A stretch of 64,000 nucleotides of DNA from contig NZ_LTAY01000059.1 in NCBI RefSeq assembly GCF_002050515.1, positions 124,001-188,000 on the forward strand. The letters run 5' to 3'. Each line of letters starts with the position of its first letter. Position 1 is the stretch's first letter. Source of the stretch: Clostridium thermobutyricum DSM 4928 (GTDB lineage Bacteria; Bacillota; Clostridia; Clostridiales; Clostridiaceae). Below, in pieces: positions 15,722 through 24,967 of the stretch. The position numbers and the translations under genes were made by a program. The notes beneath the pieces are model-generated. The model searched no databases, was not told where the DNA came from, and worked only from the letters and a program-made list of their open reading frames with translations.

Positions 15722-15760
15722 AAAGAACTCAAATTAAAAGTTTGAGTTCTTTATTTTTTG
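15722..15760 (+). terminator. terminator after nrdD
   Basis: Perfect 12-bp stem (15722-15733 with 15741-15752), 7-base loop, followed by a T-rich stretch. Confidence 0.88.
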
Positions 15761-15912
15761 TACAAAAACAAAGAAATGTTTTCTATAAAAATTAAAATTT
15801 TAAATAAATGCAATAAAATAAAAAAAAGTTGCAAATAAGTATTGTATTATGAAGGAAAAAATAATAAAAATATTTTAAAATGCAAGAGGAAAAAATAATC
15901 TTGCAAAAATTA

Positions 15913-15941
15913 TTGAATAAATGTATTTATTATGATATTAT
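15913..15941 (+). promoter_or_regulatory. predicted promoter of the synthase-aconitase operon
   Basis: TTGAAT (15913-15918), 17-bp spacer, TATTAT (15936-15941). Two TTGCAA motifs (15830s and 15901) lie upstream. The remaining part of this 271-bp gap shows nothing else. Confidence 0.45.
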
Positions 15942-15988
15942 GGTATAAATTAGAAATTGAATTGGGGATTAAAGAGGGGGCGTAATAA

Positions 15989-17146
15989 ATGGCAATAATA
16001 AATCCTGAGAATGGGAAAAAAATTTATATAGTAGATACAACCCTTAGAGATGGTGAACAAACAGCAGGAGTAGTATTTGCAAATGCTGAAAAAGTTGCTA
16101 TAGCTGAAATGTTAAGTGAGCTTGGGGTAGATCAATTAGAAGTTGGAATTCCTACTATGGGTGGGGATGAAAAAAGAGCAATAAAAAATATAGCAAATAG
16201 AAATTTAAAAAGTAGTATAATGGCTTGGAATAGAGCAGTAATTTCAGATATTGAAGAATCAATTGATTGTGGAGTTGATGCAGTTGCAATATCTATATCT
16301 GTTTCAGATATTCATATAAAACACAAACTAAAAACTTCAAGAGAATGGGTTTTGGAAAATATGGTTAAATCAGTTGAATTTGCGAAGAAAAATGGATTAT
16401 ATGTTTCTGTAAATGGAGAAGATGCATCAAGAGCAGATAAAGATTTTTTAGTTCAATTTATGAATACAGCAAAAAAAGCAGGAGCAGATAGATTTAGATA
16501 TTGTGATACTGTAGGTATAATGGAACCTTTTAGATTGAAAAAAGATATTGAATATTTATATAAAAATACAGGATTTGATATAGAAATGCATACACATAAT
16601 GATTTTGGAATGGCAACAGCTAATGCTTTAGCAGGAACTAAAGCAGGAGCAAATCATATTGGTGTAACTGTAAATGGATTAGGAGAAAGAGCTGGAAATG
16701 CTGCTTTAGAAGAAGTGATTATGGCATTTAAAATATTACTTTGTCATGATACTAATTTTGATACAAAAATGTTTAGAGAAGTTTCAGAATATGTATCAAG
16801 AGCCGCAGGTAGAGAATTACCTCCATGGAAAGCAATAGTTGGAGATAATATGTTTGCTCATGAATCAGGAATACATGCGGATGGAGCTATAAAAAATCCA
16901 AAAAATTATGAGGCTTTTGATCCAAAAGTTGTTGGATTAGAGAGACAAATTGTCATAGGAAAACATTCTGGTAAATCAGCTATTATAAATAAATTTAAGG
17001 AGTATGGAATTGAACTTAATAAAGAGGAAGCTGAGGGTATACTAGATATGGTTAGAGCAACAGCTGTTAGGCTTAAAAGAAGTCTTTTTGATAAAGAGTT
17101 AGTTAGACTTTATAAAGAATACAAAGATTTGAAAGCGAGAAATTAG
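15989..17146 (+). CDS. homocitrate/isopropylmalate synthase family; candidate Re-citrate synthase
   Basis: A 385-residue acyl-CoA-condensing TIM-barrel enzyme of the NifV/LeuA family. It shows 'DTTLRDGEQTAGV' (metal and keto-acid site), 'MHTHNDFGMATANALAG', 'NGLGERAGNAALEEV' and a short C-terminal accessory region 'HESGIHADG'; it lacks the regulatory LeuA dimer domain. From memory, C. acetobutylicum has a homolog next to aconitase that acts as an Re-stereospecific citrate synthase. The adjacent aconitase gene makes citrate (or homocitrate) synthesis more likely than leucine synthesis. No leuB/D or isocitrate dehydrogenase is nearby. Product specificity cannot be read from the sequence. Confidence 0.8.
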   Translation: MAIINPENGKKIYIVDTTLRDGEQTAGVVFANAEKVAIAEMLSELGVDQLEVGIPTMGGDEKRAIKNIANRNLKSSIMAWNRAVISDIEESIDCGVDAVAISISVSDIHIKHKLKTSREWVLENMVKSVEFAKKNGLYVSVNGEDASRADKDFLVQFMNTAKKAGADRFRYCDTVGIMEPFRLKKDIEYLYKNTGFDIEMHTHNDFGMATANALAGTKAGANHIGVTVNGLGERAGNAALEEVIMAFKILLCHDTNFDTKMFREVSEYVSRAAGRELPPWKAIVGDNMFAHESGIHADGAIKNPKNYEAFDPKVVGLERQIVIGKHSGKSAIINKFKEYGIELNKEEAEGILDMVRATAVRLKRSLFDKELVRLYKEYKDLKARN

Positions 17147-17174
17147 AATAAAAGGTTAAGGGGGAATTTACTAT

Positions 17175-19097
17175 ATGGGGGATAATTTAGTTTTAAAGAT
17201 TTTAAAAAAGCATTTAGTTGAAGGAAAAATAGAGACTGGACAACCAATAGGAATTAAAATAGATCAAACTTTAACTCAAGATTCTACTGGGACTATGGCA
17301 TATTTACAATTAGAGGCTATGGAGATAGATAGAGTAAAAACTAAGAGATCAGTTGCATTTGTAGATCATAATATGCTACAACAAGGCTTTGAGAATGCAG
17401 ATGATCATAAATTTATCCAAACTGTAGCTTCAAAACATGGAGTTTATTTTTCAAAACCGGGAAATGGAATATGTCATCAAGTGTTTTTAGAGAGATTTTC
17501 AAAACCAGGTGAAACTTTAATTGGCTCAGATAGTCACACTCCAACAGCAGGGGGAGTTGGAATGCTTGCAATGGGCGCAGGAGGACTTGATGTTGCACTT
17601 GCTATGGCAGGAGGTGCATATAATATAAATACTCCTAAAGTTTATAAAATAAATCTTACAGGAAAATTAGGATCAATGGTTGCAGCTAAAGATATAATTT
17701 TAGAAGTTTTAAGAAAATTTTCAGTAAAGGGTGGAGTAGGGAAAATATTTGAATATGGAGGAGAAGGAGTTAAAACTCTTTCAGTTCCAGAAAGAGCTAC
17801 TATTACAAATATGGGAGCAGAACTTGGGGCAACTACTTCTATTTTCCCAAGTGATGAAAGAACATTAGAATTTTTTAAAGCGCAAAATAGAGAAAAAGAT
17901 TTTATATATTTTGAACCAGATGAAGACGCAATTTATGATGGTGAAGTAACTATAGATTTAAATAAATTAGAACCTTTGGCAGCTAGACCACATTCACCAG
18001 ATAATGTTTTAGAAGTTTCAGAAATAGGTAAAATAAAAGTTGATCAAGTAGCTATAGGAAGCTGTACAAACTCTTCTTACGAAGATTTAATGAAAGTAGC
18101 TAAAATATTAAAAGGAAAAAAGGTACATCCAGATGTTAGCCTGGTTATTGCACCAGGATCAAGACAGGTTATGGAGATGATAGCTAGAAATGGAGCTTTA
18201 GGAGATATAATAAGCTCAGGAGCTAGAATATTAGAAAATTCATGTGGACCATGTATAGGAATGGGGCAAGCCCCTGGTACAGATGGAATATCATTAAGAA
18301 CATTTAATAGAAATTTTTATGGTAGAAGTGGGACTTTATCAGCTAAAGTTTATTTAGTTAGCCCTGAAACAGCAGCAGTTTCAGCAATAAATGGAGTTCT
18401 TACAGACCCTAGAGAAATGAAAATTGATTTAAATATAGAAATGCCAGAAGAGTTTATTATTGATGATTCAATGATTTTAACTCCAGCAAAAACTAATAAA
18501 GAGGTACAAGTTAAAAGAGGTCCAAATATAAAACCATTTCCAGTTAATAAACCTTTAGATGAAAAATTAAGTGGAAAAGTTTTATTAAAGGTTGAGGATA
18601 ATATAACAACAGATCATATAATGCCTTCAAATTCAAATCTTTTACCATTTAGATCAAATATTCCTTATCTTTCAGAATTCTGTTTTAATACAGTTGACAA
18701 AGAATTTCCAAATAGAGCTAAAGAAAATGGCGGAGGATTAATAATTGCAGGAGATAATTATGGGCAAGGATCAAGTAGAGAACATGCAGCATTAGCACCA
18801 CTTTATTTAGGAATAAAAGCTGTTTTAGCAAAATCTTTTGCAAGAATTCATAAAGCTAATCTTATAAATAATGGAATTATTCCTTTAGAATTTAAAGATG
18901 AAAAAAGTTATGATTGTATAGACTTAATGGATGAGATTATTTGTGAGAATATAAAGAATGAATTAAAGCTTGGAGAAGTAACTTTTAGAAATAATACAAA
19001 TGGAATAGAATTCAAAGCAACTGTAGATTTAACTGATAAAGAAATTGAAGTTATTTATGCAGGTGGAAGACTTAATTATGTAAAATATAAAAATTAA
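17175..19097 (+). CDS. aconitase-family hydratase
   Basis: A 640-residue [4Fe-4S] hydro-lyase of the short bacterial/LeuC-like aconitase type, with the swivel domain fused at the C-terminus. Cluster ligands lie in 'GSCTNSSYEDL' and 'NSCGPCIGMGQAPG'. Other family blocks are 'GSDSHTPTAGGVGMLAMGAG' and the swivel 'GDNYGQGSSREHAAL'. It lies 28 bp behind the synthase gene, with AAGGGGG upstream, so the pair can run citrate to isocitrate (or homocitrate to homoisocitrate). A bidirectional terminator follows, without an isocitrate dehydrogenase gene. Confidence 0.92.
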   Translation: MGDNLVLKILKKHLVEGKIETGQPIGIKIDQTLTQDSTGTMAYLQLEAMEIDRVKTKRSVAFVDHNMLQQGFENADDHKFIQTVASKHGVYFSKPGNGICHQVFLERFSKPGETLIGSDSHTPTAGGVGMLAMGAGGLDVALAMAGGAYNINTPKVYKINLTGKLGSMVAAKDIILEVLRKFSVKGGVGKIFEYGGEGVKTLSVPERATITNMGAELGATTSIFPSDERTLEFFKAQNREKDFIYFEPDEDAIYDGEVTIDLNKLEPLAARPHSPDNVLEVSEIGKIKVDQVAIGSCTNSSYEDLMKVAKILKGKKVHPDVSLVIAPGSRQVMEMIARNGALGDIISSGARILENSCGPCIGMGQAPGTDGISLRTFNRNFYGRSGTLSAKVYLVSPETAAVSAINGVLTDPREMKIDLNIEMPEEFIIDDSMILTPAKTNKEVQVKRGPNIKPFPVNKPLDEKLSGKVLLKVEDNITTDHIMPSNSNLLPFRSNIPYLSEFCFNTVDKEFPNRAKENGGGLIIAGDNYGQGSSREHAALAPLYLGIKAVLAKSFARIHKANLINNGIIPLEFKDEKSYDCIDLMDEIICENIKNELKLGEVTFRNNTNGIEFKATVDLTDKEIEVIYAGGRLNYVKYKN

Positions 19098-19136
19098 AAA
19101 AAGAAAGATACTTAAAATTTAAGTATCTTTCTTTTT
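19098..19136. terminator. bidirectional terminator between convergent genes
   Basis: 19-bp near-perfect stem (19098-19116 with 19118-19136) flanked by A and T runs. It overlaps the stop codon of the minus-strand EamA gene. Confidence 0.85.
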
Positions 19137-19563
19137 AATGTAAAGCTATAACTATTCCACCTATAACTATGAAAGCAACACCAATTATAGTTTTTGCTGA
19201 TAAGTGTTCTTTTAATATTAGTGCTGATAGTAAAATAGTGATTGCTATGGACATTTTATCTATTGGTACAACTTTAGTTACACTACCATGTTTAAAGGCA
19301 AAATTCATAAATAACCATGAAAGTGCTCCAAAAATTCCAGTTAGAACCAAAAACAAAAGATCTTTCTTATAATTGGTTATACCTGAAAGTTTTGTGAAAT
19401 CACCATTAAAAGATGAAATTATAATAAAAAATATAGCCATAATAATAGCTTTAATAGTACCTGCTAAAGAGGGACTAATATTTGTTACTCCAAGCTTAGT
19501 GAAAATACTTACTAAACTTGCAAATACAGCACCTAAAATAGCATAAATAAACCAAAGTGGCAT
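19135..19563 (-). CDS. half-size EamA/DMT-family membrane transporter
   Basis: A 142-residue integral membrane protein with about five helices and a single EamA domain ('LGAVFASLVSIFTKLGV', 'FGALSWLFMNFAFKHG', 'VVPIDKMSIAITILLSALIL', 'GVAFIVIGGIVIAL'). Most DMT permeases carry two such repeats, so this one should act as a dimer. Substrate unknown. AGGGGGGAG precedes the ATG. It is a single gene with its own promoter region containing a short dyad. Confidence 0.88.
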   Translation of the reverse strand: MPLWFIYAILGAVFASLVSIFTKLGVTNISPSLAGTIKAIIMAIFFIIISSFNGDFTKLSGITNYKKDLLFLVLTGIFGALSWLFMNFAFKHGSVTKVVPIDKMSIAITILLSALILKEHLSAKTIIGVAFIVIGGIVIALH

Positions 19564-19586
19564 AAAGATCTCCCCCCTCTAATAGT

Positions 19587-19601
19587 AAAGTATACTACTT
19601 T
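19587..19601 (-). promoter_or_regulatory. short dyad upstream of the EamA gene
   Basis: AAAGTA-TAC-TACTTT, a perfect 6-bp dyad 24 bp before the start codon, in the expected transcript leader or promoter. Possible operator; the regulator is unknown. Confidence 0.3.
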
Positions 19602-19701
19602 ATTTAATGTAATATAATATTTAGTAATTAAATAATTGATTTTAATATATATTATGAAATTAGCGTTATTAGAAAATATAAAAGAGAATTATATATAATT
19701 T

Positions 19702-19733
19702 AAAAGGAATGTGTTTTATAACACATTCCTTTT
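19702..19733 (-). terminator. terminator after the MFS gene
   Basis: Perfect 14-bp stem (19702-19715 with 19720-19733), 4-base loop. It overlaps the MFS stop codon. Confidence 0.85.
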
Positions 19734-20898
19734 AAGCAAATTTAGGTTTTTTATAAGTTGCTATAATTATTGAACCTATAATCATCATTATTATTGCAAT
19801 AGGAAATATAATTACACCATCGTTATTATTTAGTAAAATTCCACCTACGATACTACTAATGATTTGAGGAATACATATAAATATATTATTTACTCCCATA
19901 TATTCACCTATGTGACCTTTGGGAGCTATTTCAGGAACTAAGGAATAGTAAGCTACTTGGAACATTATAAATGCAATTCCTGAAATTATTGCAAATATCC
20001 AAAGCATATATAGTTTTGTTACATCCCAACCAATAATAAATGCAATTCCGTAAACTATACAACAAATAAGAAAAACTCTATCTTTTCTCCACTTATCACA
20101 AAGCATTCCTATGAAAACAGAAAGAATCATACCAACTAATGTTAGAGCGGTTAAGGCAAAACTTATTTCTGTACCACTAAAGTGATCTCTTTTTTCATAA
20201 TAAGGTATCCAAAATGGAGTTATTATTCCATAAGCAAAATAAAAGCATGAACCTGTTAAAAATACTTTCATAGCAGGTAAATTTTTTAGAAAATCTAAAT
20301 TAAGTTTTGGGGGAGTTGTAGCTTCTGTATCTTTTTCTTTTACTAAATAGCAAATAAATAATATTGGTAGTAAAGCTAAAATTGCGATTAAAATAAAAGG
20401 TAATTTATGATTTATGTTAAATAATATTACAGCAAATAAATAAAATAATAATCCTCCGAAAGAATAAAATAATTTTCCTAATCCATTAACAGAACCAACT
20501 TGATTTGGTTCAACACTTTCTGGCATCCAAGAATAATATGCTCCTTGGAAAAAATTAAAGGAAGACCAAGCTACGAAAACGCATATAAGCATTTCTATAT
20601 AACTCTTAGAAAATCCTAATAGAAAAACAAAAACTCCACCTATTATTCCTCCTAAAAGAGCCCAAGGTTTTCTTTTTCCCATTTTAAATCTTTTTTTATC
20701 ACTTAAAACTCCTCCTATATAAGGAAAGAAAATTCCAGTAAAAGAGCAAAGTGCGGCAATTAATCCTAGTTTAAAGTCAGAAGGTGTTACAGTCTTAACT
20801 AAAAGTGGAAGAAGTGTACTTTTCATATTCCACATAAACCCTAACCCAAAACTAGGAATTGCCATTAAAATTGGCATATACATACTTCGTTTTTTCAT
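19732..20898 (-). CDS. MFS transporter, probably sugar-type
   Basis: A 388-residue, 12-helix major-facilitator permease. The loop 2-3 signature is 'GGVLSDKKRFKMGKRKPWALLGG', close in style to sucrose/proton and GPH-type cation symporters ('R-G-K-R-x-P'). The second-half signature reads 'GMLCDKWRKDRVF'. There is no signal peptide. AGGAG precedes the ATG. It is monocistronic between nrdG (divergent) and the EamA gene. A sugar or glycoside substrate is an inference from the loop motif only. Confidence 0.85.
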   Translation of the reverse strand: MKKRSMYMPILMAIPSFGLGFMWNMKSTLLPLLVKTVTPSDFKLGLIAALCSFTGIFFPYIGGVLSDKKRFKMGKRKPWALLGGIIGGVFVFLLGFSKSYIEMLICVFVAWSSFNFFQGAYYSWMPESVEPNQVGSVNGLGKLFYSFGGLLFYLFAVILFNINHKLPFILIAILALLPILFICYLVKEKDTEATTPPKLNLDFLKNLPAMKVFLTGSCFYFAYGIITPFWIPYYEKRDHFSGTEISFALTALTLVGMILSVFIGMLCDKWRKDRVFLICCIVYGIAFIIGWDVTKLYMLWIFAIISGIAFIMFQVAYYSLVPEIAPKGHIGEYMGVNNIFICIPQIISSIVGGILLNNNDGVIIFPIAIIMMIIGSIIIATYKKPKFA

Positions 20899-21104
20899 AA
20901 AAAAATCTCCTGTAAAATATTATAAAAATTTTAAATTAAAGAACTAGTTTAGTTTTTTCGGCTTTAATTATACACCTATAAATTTTTGTGTATATAGTTT
21001 TTAGAGTATATTAATTGATTGTTATTAATATAGAAAAATAGGTTATAATTAAATGAAAGAAGTTATTTAAAAAATGAATTAATTAATAATAGTTATCAAA
21101 TGTA

Positions 21105-21133
21105 TTTATTAAATCAGAGTAAAGTAGTATAAT
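21105..21133 (+). promoter_or_regulatory. predicted nrdG-pepA promoter
   Basis: TATAAT at 21128-21133 with a weak TTTATT at 21105-21110 (17-bp spacing). The rest of the 265-bp divergent gap shows only AT-rich sequence. Confidence 0.4.
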
Positions 21134-21163
21134 ATAAAACAAAGATTAGAGGAGCTGATTTCT

Positions 21164-21679
21164 TTGGCAAAAAAGATAAGACTTGCAGGAATAGCATATG
21201 AAAGTTTAGTTAATGGTCCTGGAATGAGAAGAGTTTTTTTTTCACAAGGTTGTAGACATAATTGTATAGGGTGTTTTAATCCAGATACTCATAGTTTTAC
21301 AGGAGGAGAAGAAAAAGACATGGATGAACTTATTCAGGATGTCTTAGATAATCCAATTTTAAAAGGAGTTACTTTTAGTGGAGGAGATCCTTTTGAAAGG
21401 GCAGAGGAATTTGCATATATGGCTAAAAAGTTTAAAGAAAATAACTTAAGTGTTTGGTCATTTACTGGTTATACAATTGAGTACTTATTAAAAGAAATAG
21501 ATAATAGAAAAGGCTTTAGAGACCTTTTAGAAAATATAGATGTACTTATTGATGGTAAATTTGAAAAAATGCTCTCTAGAGAAGGTTTAAAATTTAGAGG
21601 CTCATCTAATCAGAGAATAATAAATGTTCAAGAAACTTTAAGATTAGGAAAAATAATATTAATGGAAGAATATATGTAA
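21164..21679 (+). CDS. nrdG: anaerobic ribonucleotide reductase activating protein
   Basis: A 171-residue radical-SAM enzyme that installs the glycyl radical on NrdD. The cluster motif CxxxCxxC is seen as 'CRHNCIGC', with 'NGPGMRRVFFSQG' before it and the SAM-binding 'VTFSGGDPFE' after it. The start is TTG at 21164, 9-10 bases behind GAGGAG. It is followed after 12 bp by an aminopeptidase gene, so it is separated from nrdD by 5.4 kb and two transcription units. Confidence 0.95.
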   Translation: MAKKIRLAGIAYESLVNGPGMRRVFFSQGCRHNCIGCFNPDTHSFTGGEEKDMDELIQDVLDNPILKGVTFSGGDPFERAEEFAYMAKKFKENNLSVWSFTGYTIEYLLKEIDNRKGFRDLLENIDVLIDGKFEKMLSREGLKFRGSSNQRIINVQETLRLGKIILMEEYM

Positions 21680-21691
21680 GGAGTGAAATAA

Positions 21692-23176
21692 ATGAAAGTT
21701 AGTGTTAAATCAAAAAAATGTAAAGAATCAGAAGGATTAATAGTATCTTTATTTGAGGATAGTTTAGAAATAAAAAATCCTGAAATAAAGAAAATGGTAG
21801 ATTATTTAAGTAAGAATGAAAAATTCTTAGGAAAATCAGGAGAAGTTTATAACTATACTCGTGAAGTTGAAGGAAGAATTCAAGATGTAATTTTATTAGG
21901 ACTTGGAAAAGAAGATAAATGTACTTTAGAAGGAATTAAAGTAAATCTTTCAAAAGCTTATAAAAAAGCTAAAGAATTAAAAATAAATGATTTAGTAGTA
22001 AGAATGATAGTTACTGATAAATTTGATGTATGTGAAAGAGCAAAAGCTATGACAGTTTCTTTAATTCTTTCAGATTATAAATTTGATAAATATAAATCAT
22101 CAAATAAAGAAGAAAAAGAAGTTCTTGTTTCATTATCAGGATGTAGTATTGATAATTCAAAATTAGATGCTATTAAAGAAGCTGTTAAAGAAGGAGAAAA
22201 TATTGCAGAAGGAATTATAATTGCAAGAGATTTGGTAAATGAGCCTGCAAATGTAATGTATCCAGAAGTTTTAGCTAATTCAGTTACTAAACTAGGACAG
22301 GAATATGGATTCCAAGTAGAAGTTTTAGGAAAAGAAAAAATTGAAGAGCTTGGAATGGAAGCTTTTTTAACTGTTGGAAAAGGTTCAATAAGAGAACCAA
22401 AACTAATTGTTATGAGATATTTTGGAGATGAATCTAATAAAGAAAATGTAACAGGTTTAGTTGGTAAGGGATTAACTTTTGATGCAGGTGGATATTCATT
22501 AAAACCTTCAACTAGTATGGATACAATGAAATCAGATATGGGAGGAGCTGCTGCAGTAGCAGGAACAATGGCTTTAATAGCTAAAAGAGGTTTAAAAGTA
22601 AATGTTATTTCAGTAGTTGCAGCGTGTGAAAATATGATTTCAGGTGGAGCTTATAAACCAGGAGATGTTATTGGAAGTATGCAAGGAACTACTATAGAAG
22701 TTCTTAATACAGATGCTGAAGGAAGATTAACTCTTGCAGATGCAGTAACATATATTCAAGAAAAAGAAAATGTTAAAGAAGTAATAGATTTAGCAACATT
22801 AACTGGAGCTGCTTTAGTTGCACTTGGAGACACAACAACTGCTATACTTTCAAATGATGATAAATTCTTTAATGAAATTGAAGAAGCTTCATTAAAATGT
22901 GGAGAAAAACTTTGGAGATTACCAGCATTTGATGAATATAGAGAATTAATAAAATCAGATATTGCTGATATAAAAAATATTGGTGGAAGATATGCAGGAA
23001 CAATTACAGCAGGTCTTTTCATTGAGAAATTTATAAAAGAAGGAACTTCATGGATTCACATGGATATTGCAGGAACAGCTTGGACAGATTCACCAAAACC
23101 TTATAAAGCAAAAGGTGGAACAGGAATTCCAGTAAATACTTTATATGAATTATTAAAAGAAAGAAGTTCAAAATAA
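21692..23176 (+). CDS. pepA: leucyl aminopeptidase (M17 family)
   Basis: A cytosolic hexameric di-metal aminopeptidase of 494 residues. An N-terminal macro-like domain precedes the catalytic half, which has 'VGKGLTFDAGGYSLKPS' (metal Lys and Asp), 'MKSDMGGAAAVAGTM' and the signature 'NTDAEGRLTLADA' with Asp and Glu ligands. AAGGAG precedes the ATG. Co-transcribed with nrdG; no functional link is evident. Confidence 0.96.
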   Translation: MKVSVKSKKCKESEGLIVSLFEDSLEIKNPEIKKMVDYLSKNEKFLGKSGEVYNYTREVEGRIQDVILLGLGKEDKCTLEGIKVNLSKAYKKAKELKINDLVVRMIVTDKFDVCERAKAMTVSLILSDYKFDKYKSSNKEEKEVLVSLSGCSIDNSKLDAIKEAVKEGENIAEGIIIARDLVNEPANVMYPEVLANSVTKLGQEYGFQVEVLGKEKIEELGMEAFLTVGKGSIREPKLIVMRYFGDESNKENVTGLVGKGLTFDAGGYSLKPSTSMDTMKSDMGGAAAVAGTMALIAKRGLKVNVISVVAACENMISGGAYKPGDVIGSMQGTTIEVLNTDAEGRLTLADAVTYIQEKENVKEVIDLATLTGAALVALGDTTTAILSNDDKFFNEIEEASLKCGEKLWRLPAFDEYRELIKSDIADIKNIGGRYAGTITAGLFIEKFIKEGTSWIHMDIAGTAWTDSPKPYKAKGGTGIPVNTLYELLKERSSK

Positions 23177-23190
23177 GAGCGTAATTAAAA

Positions 23191-23225
23191 TGCACTAATC
23201 AAATTTATGATTAGTGTATTTTTTA
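23191..23225 (+). terminator. terminator after pepA
   Basis: 11-bp stem (23191-23201 with 23208-23218, one G-T pair), 6-base loop, then a run of T. Confidence 0.85.
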
Positions 23226-23304
23226 TTGCGGCTATTTACATAAATTGGTAGAATGAAATAAGATTTGATTTTATACTAAAAGGTTATTTGGGAGGGGAAT
23301 GATT

Positions 23305-23682
23305 TTGAAAAAATGGGTTTTAGGAGTAGCAATTTTAAGTTCTATAGTTTTTGTTGGATGTAGGGACTCTGATGGATTAACTAGAAGCGAAAAAAAGAGT
23401 ATGGAGAAAACTTCTGAATTAGAAAATAGTATAGAAGTTAATTTAGAAGATAAAGAATATATAAAGATTAAAAGTAGCTATGGTGAAGAGGTAAGGGTAG
23501 AGCTAAGTAAATCAACAGATAGTGGAAACAGTATTAAAATATTAGAAGAAGTTTTAGATAAAAAGAATAATGAAGTTGAAGTTAAGGAAGATAAAGCTTC
23601 AAATAAAGATGAGTGGTATGAATTATATATTGAAGCTAAAGATATAAGTACTAAGAGGATATTTCAAAGAGAAAATAATTAG
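23305..23682 (+). CDS. small lipoprotein, paralog of the next gene
   Basis: A 125-residue exported lipoprotein with lipobox 'FVGC'. The start is TTG at 23305, because GGGAGGGG lies about 6 bases upstream; the ATG six bases earlier is too close to it. The mature part ('NSIEVNLEDKEYIKIKSS') aligns by eye with the next gene's ('GNIEVDVETKNYIKVTST'), so the two are tandem duplicates. It looks like a small beta-rich extracellular domain; function unknown. Confidence 0.8.
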   Translation: MKKWVLGVAILSSIVFVGCRDSDGLTRSEKKSMEKTSELENSIEVNLEDKEYIKIKSSYGEEVRVELSKSTDSGNSIKILEEVLDKKNNEVEVKEDKASNKDEWYELYIEAKDISTKRIFQRENN

Positions 23683-23714
23683 TTATTAAATTTTAGAAGG
23701 GAAAGAGAGATAAA

Positions 23715-24260
23715 ATGAGAATAAAGAGAGCAATTCTAATTATGCTTATAGGAGCTTCTTTTTTAATGGTAGGTTGTGGAGCTAAACAAAATGAAAGTGT
23801 AGATGATAAAAAAGATATGGTAGTTGAGTTGGATGGAAATATAGAAGTTGATGTAGAAACAAAAAATTATATAAAAGTAACATCCACTTATCCAAATGAG
23901 ATAGATTTAGTAATTAATAAAAAAATGAAAAATGAAGAGTATATTAAAGTTTTCGAAGGAAAATTACTTAATAATAAAGATGGAATAAAAATATTCTTAG
24001 AAAGTAAAGAAGATGAGGATTATGAATTGATAGCAAAATCTGATGGAAGTGAATCAAGAATTTCTTTTAGTAGAAAAATTGATAAAATAAATTTAGTGGA
24101 AAATAATATTAATAATTGGAATAAAAATTCTATTGAGTATGAAGTATATGATGAAGTTGTGTTTGAAGGTAAGAATTATAAATGTATACAAAATCATATA
24201 TCTCAAGAATCTTGGAATCCTAAAGAAGCAGTTAGTCTTTGGCAAGAATTTAAATATTAA
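23715..24260 (+). CDS. lipoprotein with C-terminal chitin-binding-type (CBM5/12) module
   Basis: A 181-residue lipoprotein with signal peptide and lipobox 'LMVGC'. Residues about 30-125 resemble the preceding lipoprotein. The C-terminal 45 residues form a carbohydrate-binding module of the ChtBD3/CBM5-12 type, with pattern W - Y - V - G-x-x-Y-x-C - H - W-x-P - LW ('NNWNKNSIEYEVYDEVVFEG', 'YKCIQNHISQESWNPKEAVS', 'LW'). It probably holds the protein to a beta-linked N-acetylhexosamine polymer such as wall glycan or chitin. It lies 32 bp behind its paralog, in the same operon. Confidence 0.82.
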   Translation: MRIKRAILIMLIGASFLMVGCGAKQNESVDDKKDMVVELDGNIEVDVETKNYIKVTSTYPNEIDLVINKKMKNEEYIKVFEGKLLNNKDGIKIFLESKEDEDYELIAKSDGSESRISFSRKIDKINLVENNINNWNKNSIEYEVYDEVVFEGKNYKCIQNHISQESWNPKEAVSLWQEFKY

Positions 24261-24264
24261 ATAA

Positions 24265-24316
24265 AATAAGAAAAAGGTCTATGTCATATAATTATGGCAC
24301 AGACCTTTTTCTTATT
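24265..24316. terminator. bidirectional terminator
   Basis: 16-bp perfect arms (24265-24280 with 24301-24316) with an internal partly paired 20-base loop; A and T runs allow use on both strands between convergent genes. Confidence 0.85.
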
Positions 24317-24845
24317 ATTCTTTATTTGTTTGATATTCTGATTTAACATCAGTATTTTTATTTAATTTATTTTCTACTGGAATTCCAACTTCTTTTATGG
24401 CTTCTGCTATTGCTTTTGGAGTATCTATTTTTCCGTGAGCATATCCAAACTTATGATCATTTTGCATAATGAATAATATCATAATCTTTTGTTGACCAGT
24501 ATATGTTAGTTCTGCAGATTTTATTTCTGTTAATGGAACAGCACATTGTCTAAAATATAATTTATCTTTAGTAATTATCATTGCATTTTTTACTGCGCCG
24601 ACTACAAGAAATAACATAAGTGCAGCTGCAAGTAAGAATATATATTTTTTAGATGTAATTGCGAATCCAATTGATATTATTAATATAACGAAGAATAATA
24701 TAGTGAATTTTTTTAGATTAGCATCTTGAAATATTTTATATTCACCTTCACAAGTACTTAAAAATTTTTTTTGAGTTCTCAATGCTAATGGGATATTTAA
24801 TGCTATGATTATTAATAAAACTATTAATGCGATTAGAATTGCCAT
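24315..24845 (-). CDS. membrane protein of unknown function
   Basis: A 176-residue protein with an N-terminal membrane helix (about 3-20) and a helical pair (about 47-85). A cytosolic C-terminal region follows ('ITKDKLYFRQCAVPLTEIKSAEL') whose beta pattern recalls bacterial PH-like membrane domains. No catalytic motif is seen. AGGAGG precedes the ATG. It is a single gene. Confidence 0.72.
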   Translation of the reverse strand: MAILIALIVLLIIIALNIPLALRTQKKFLSTCEGEYKIFQDANLKKFTILFFVILIISIGFAITSKKYIFLLAAALMLFLVVGAVKNAMIITKDKLYFRQCAVPLTEIKSAELTYTGQQKIMILFIMQNDHKFGYAHGKIDTPKAIAEAIKEVGIPVENKLNKNTDVKSEYQTNKE

Positions 24846-24967
24846 AGTTTTTCCTCCTAATAATTAATACTATTTATTATAACATGGGTGTATGAGTTGG
24901 ATTATTAATTAACTGTTAATAGAAATGTAGAAATAGAACTTATATTGATGATAGAAAATGACAAAAT

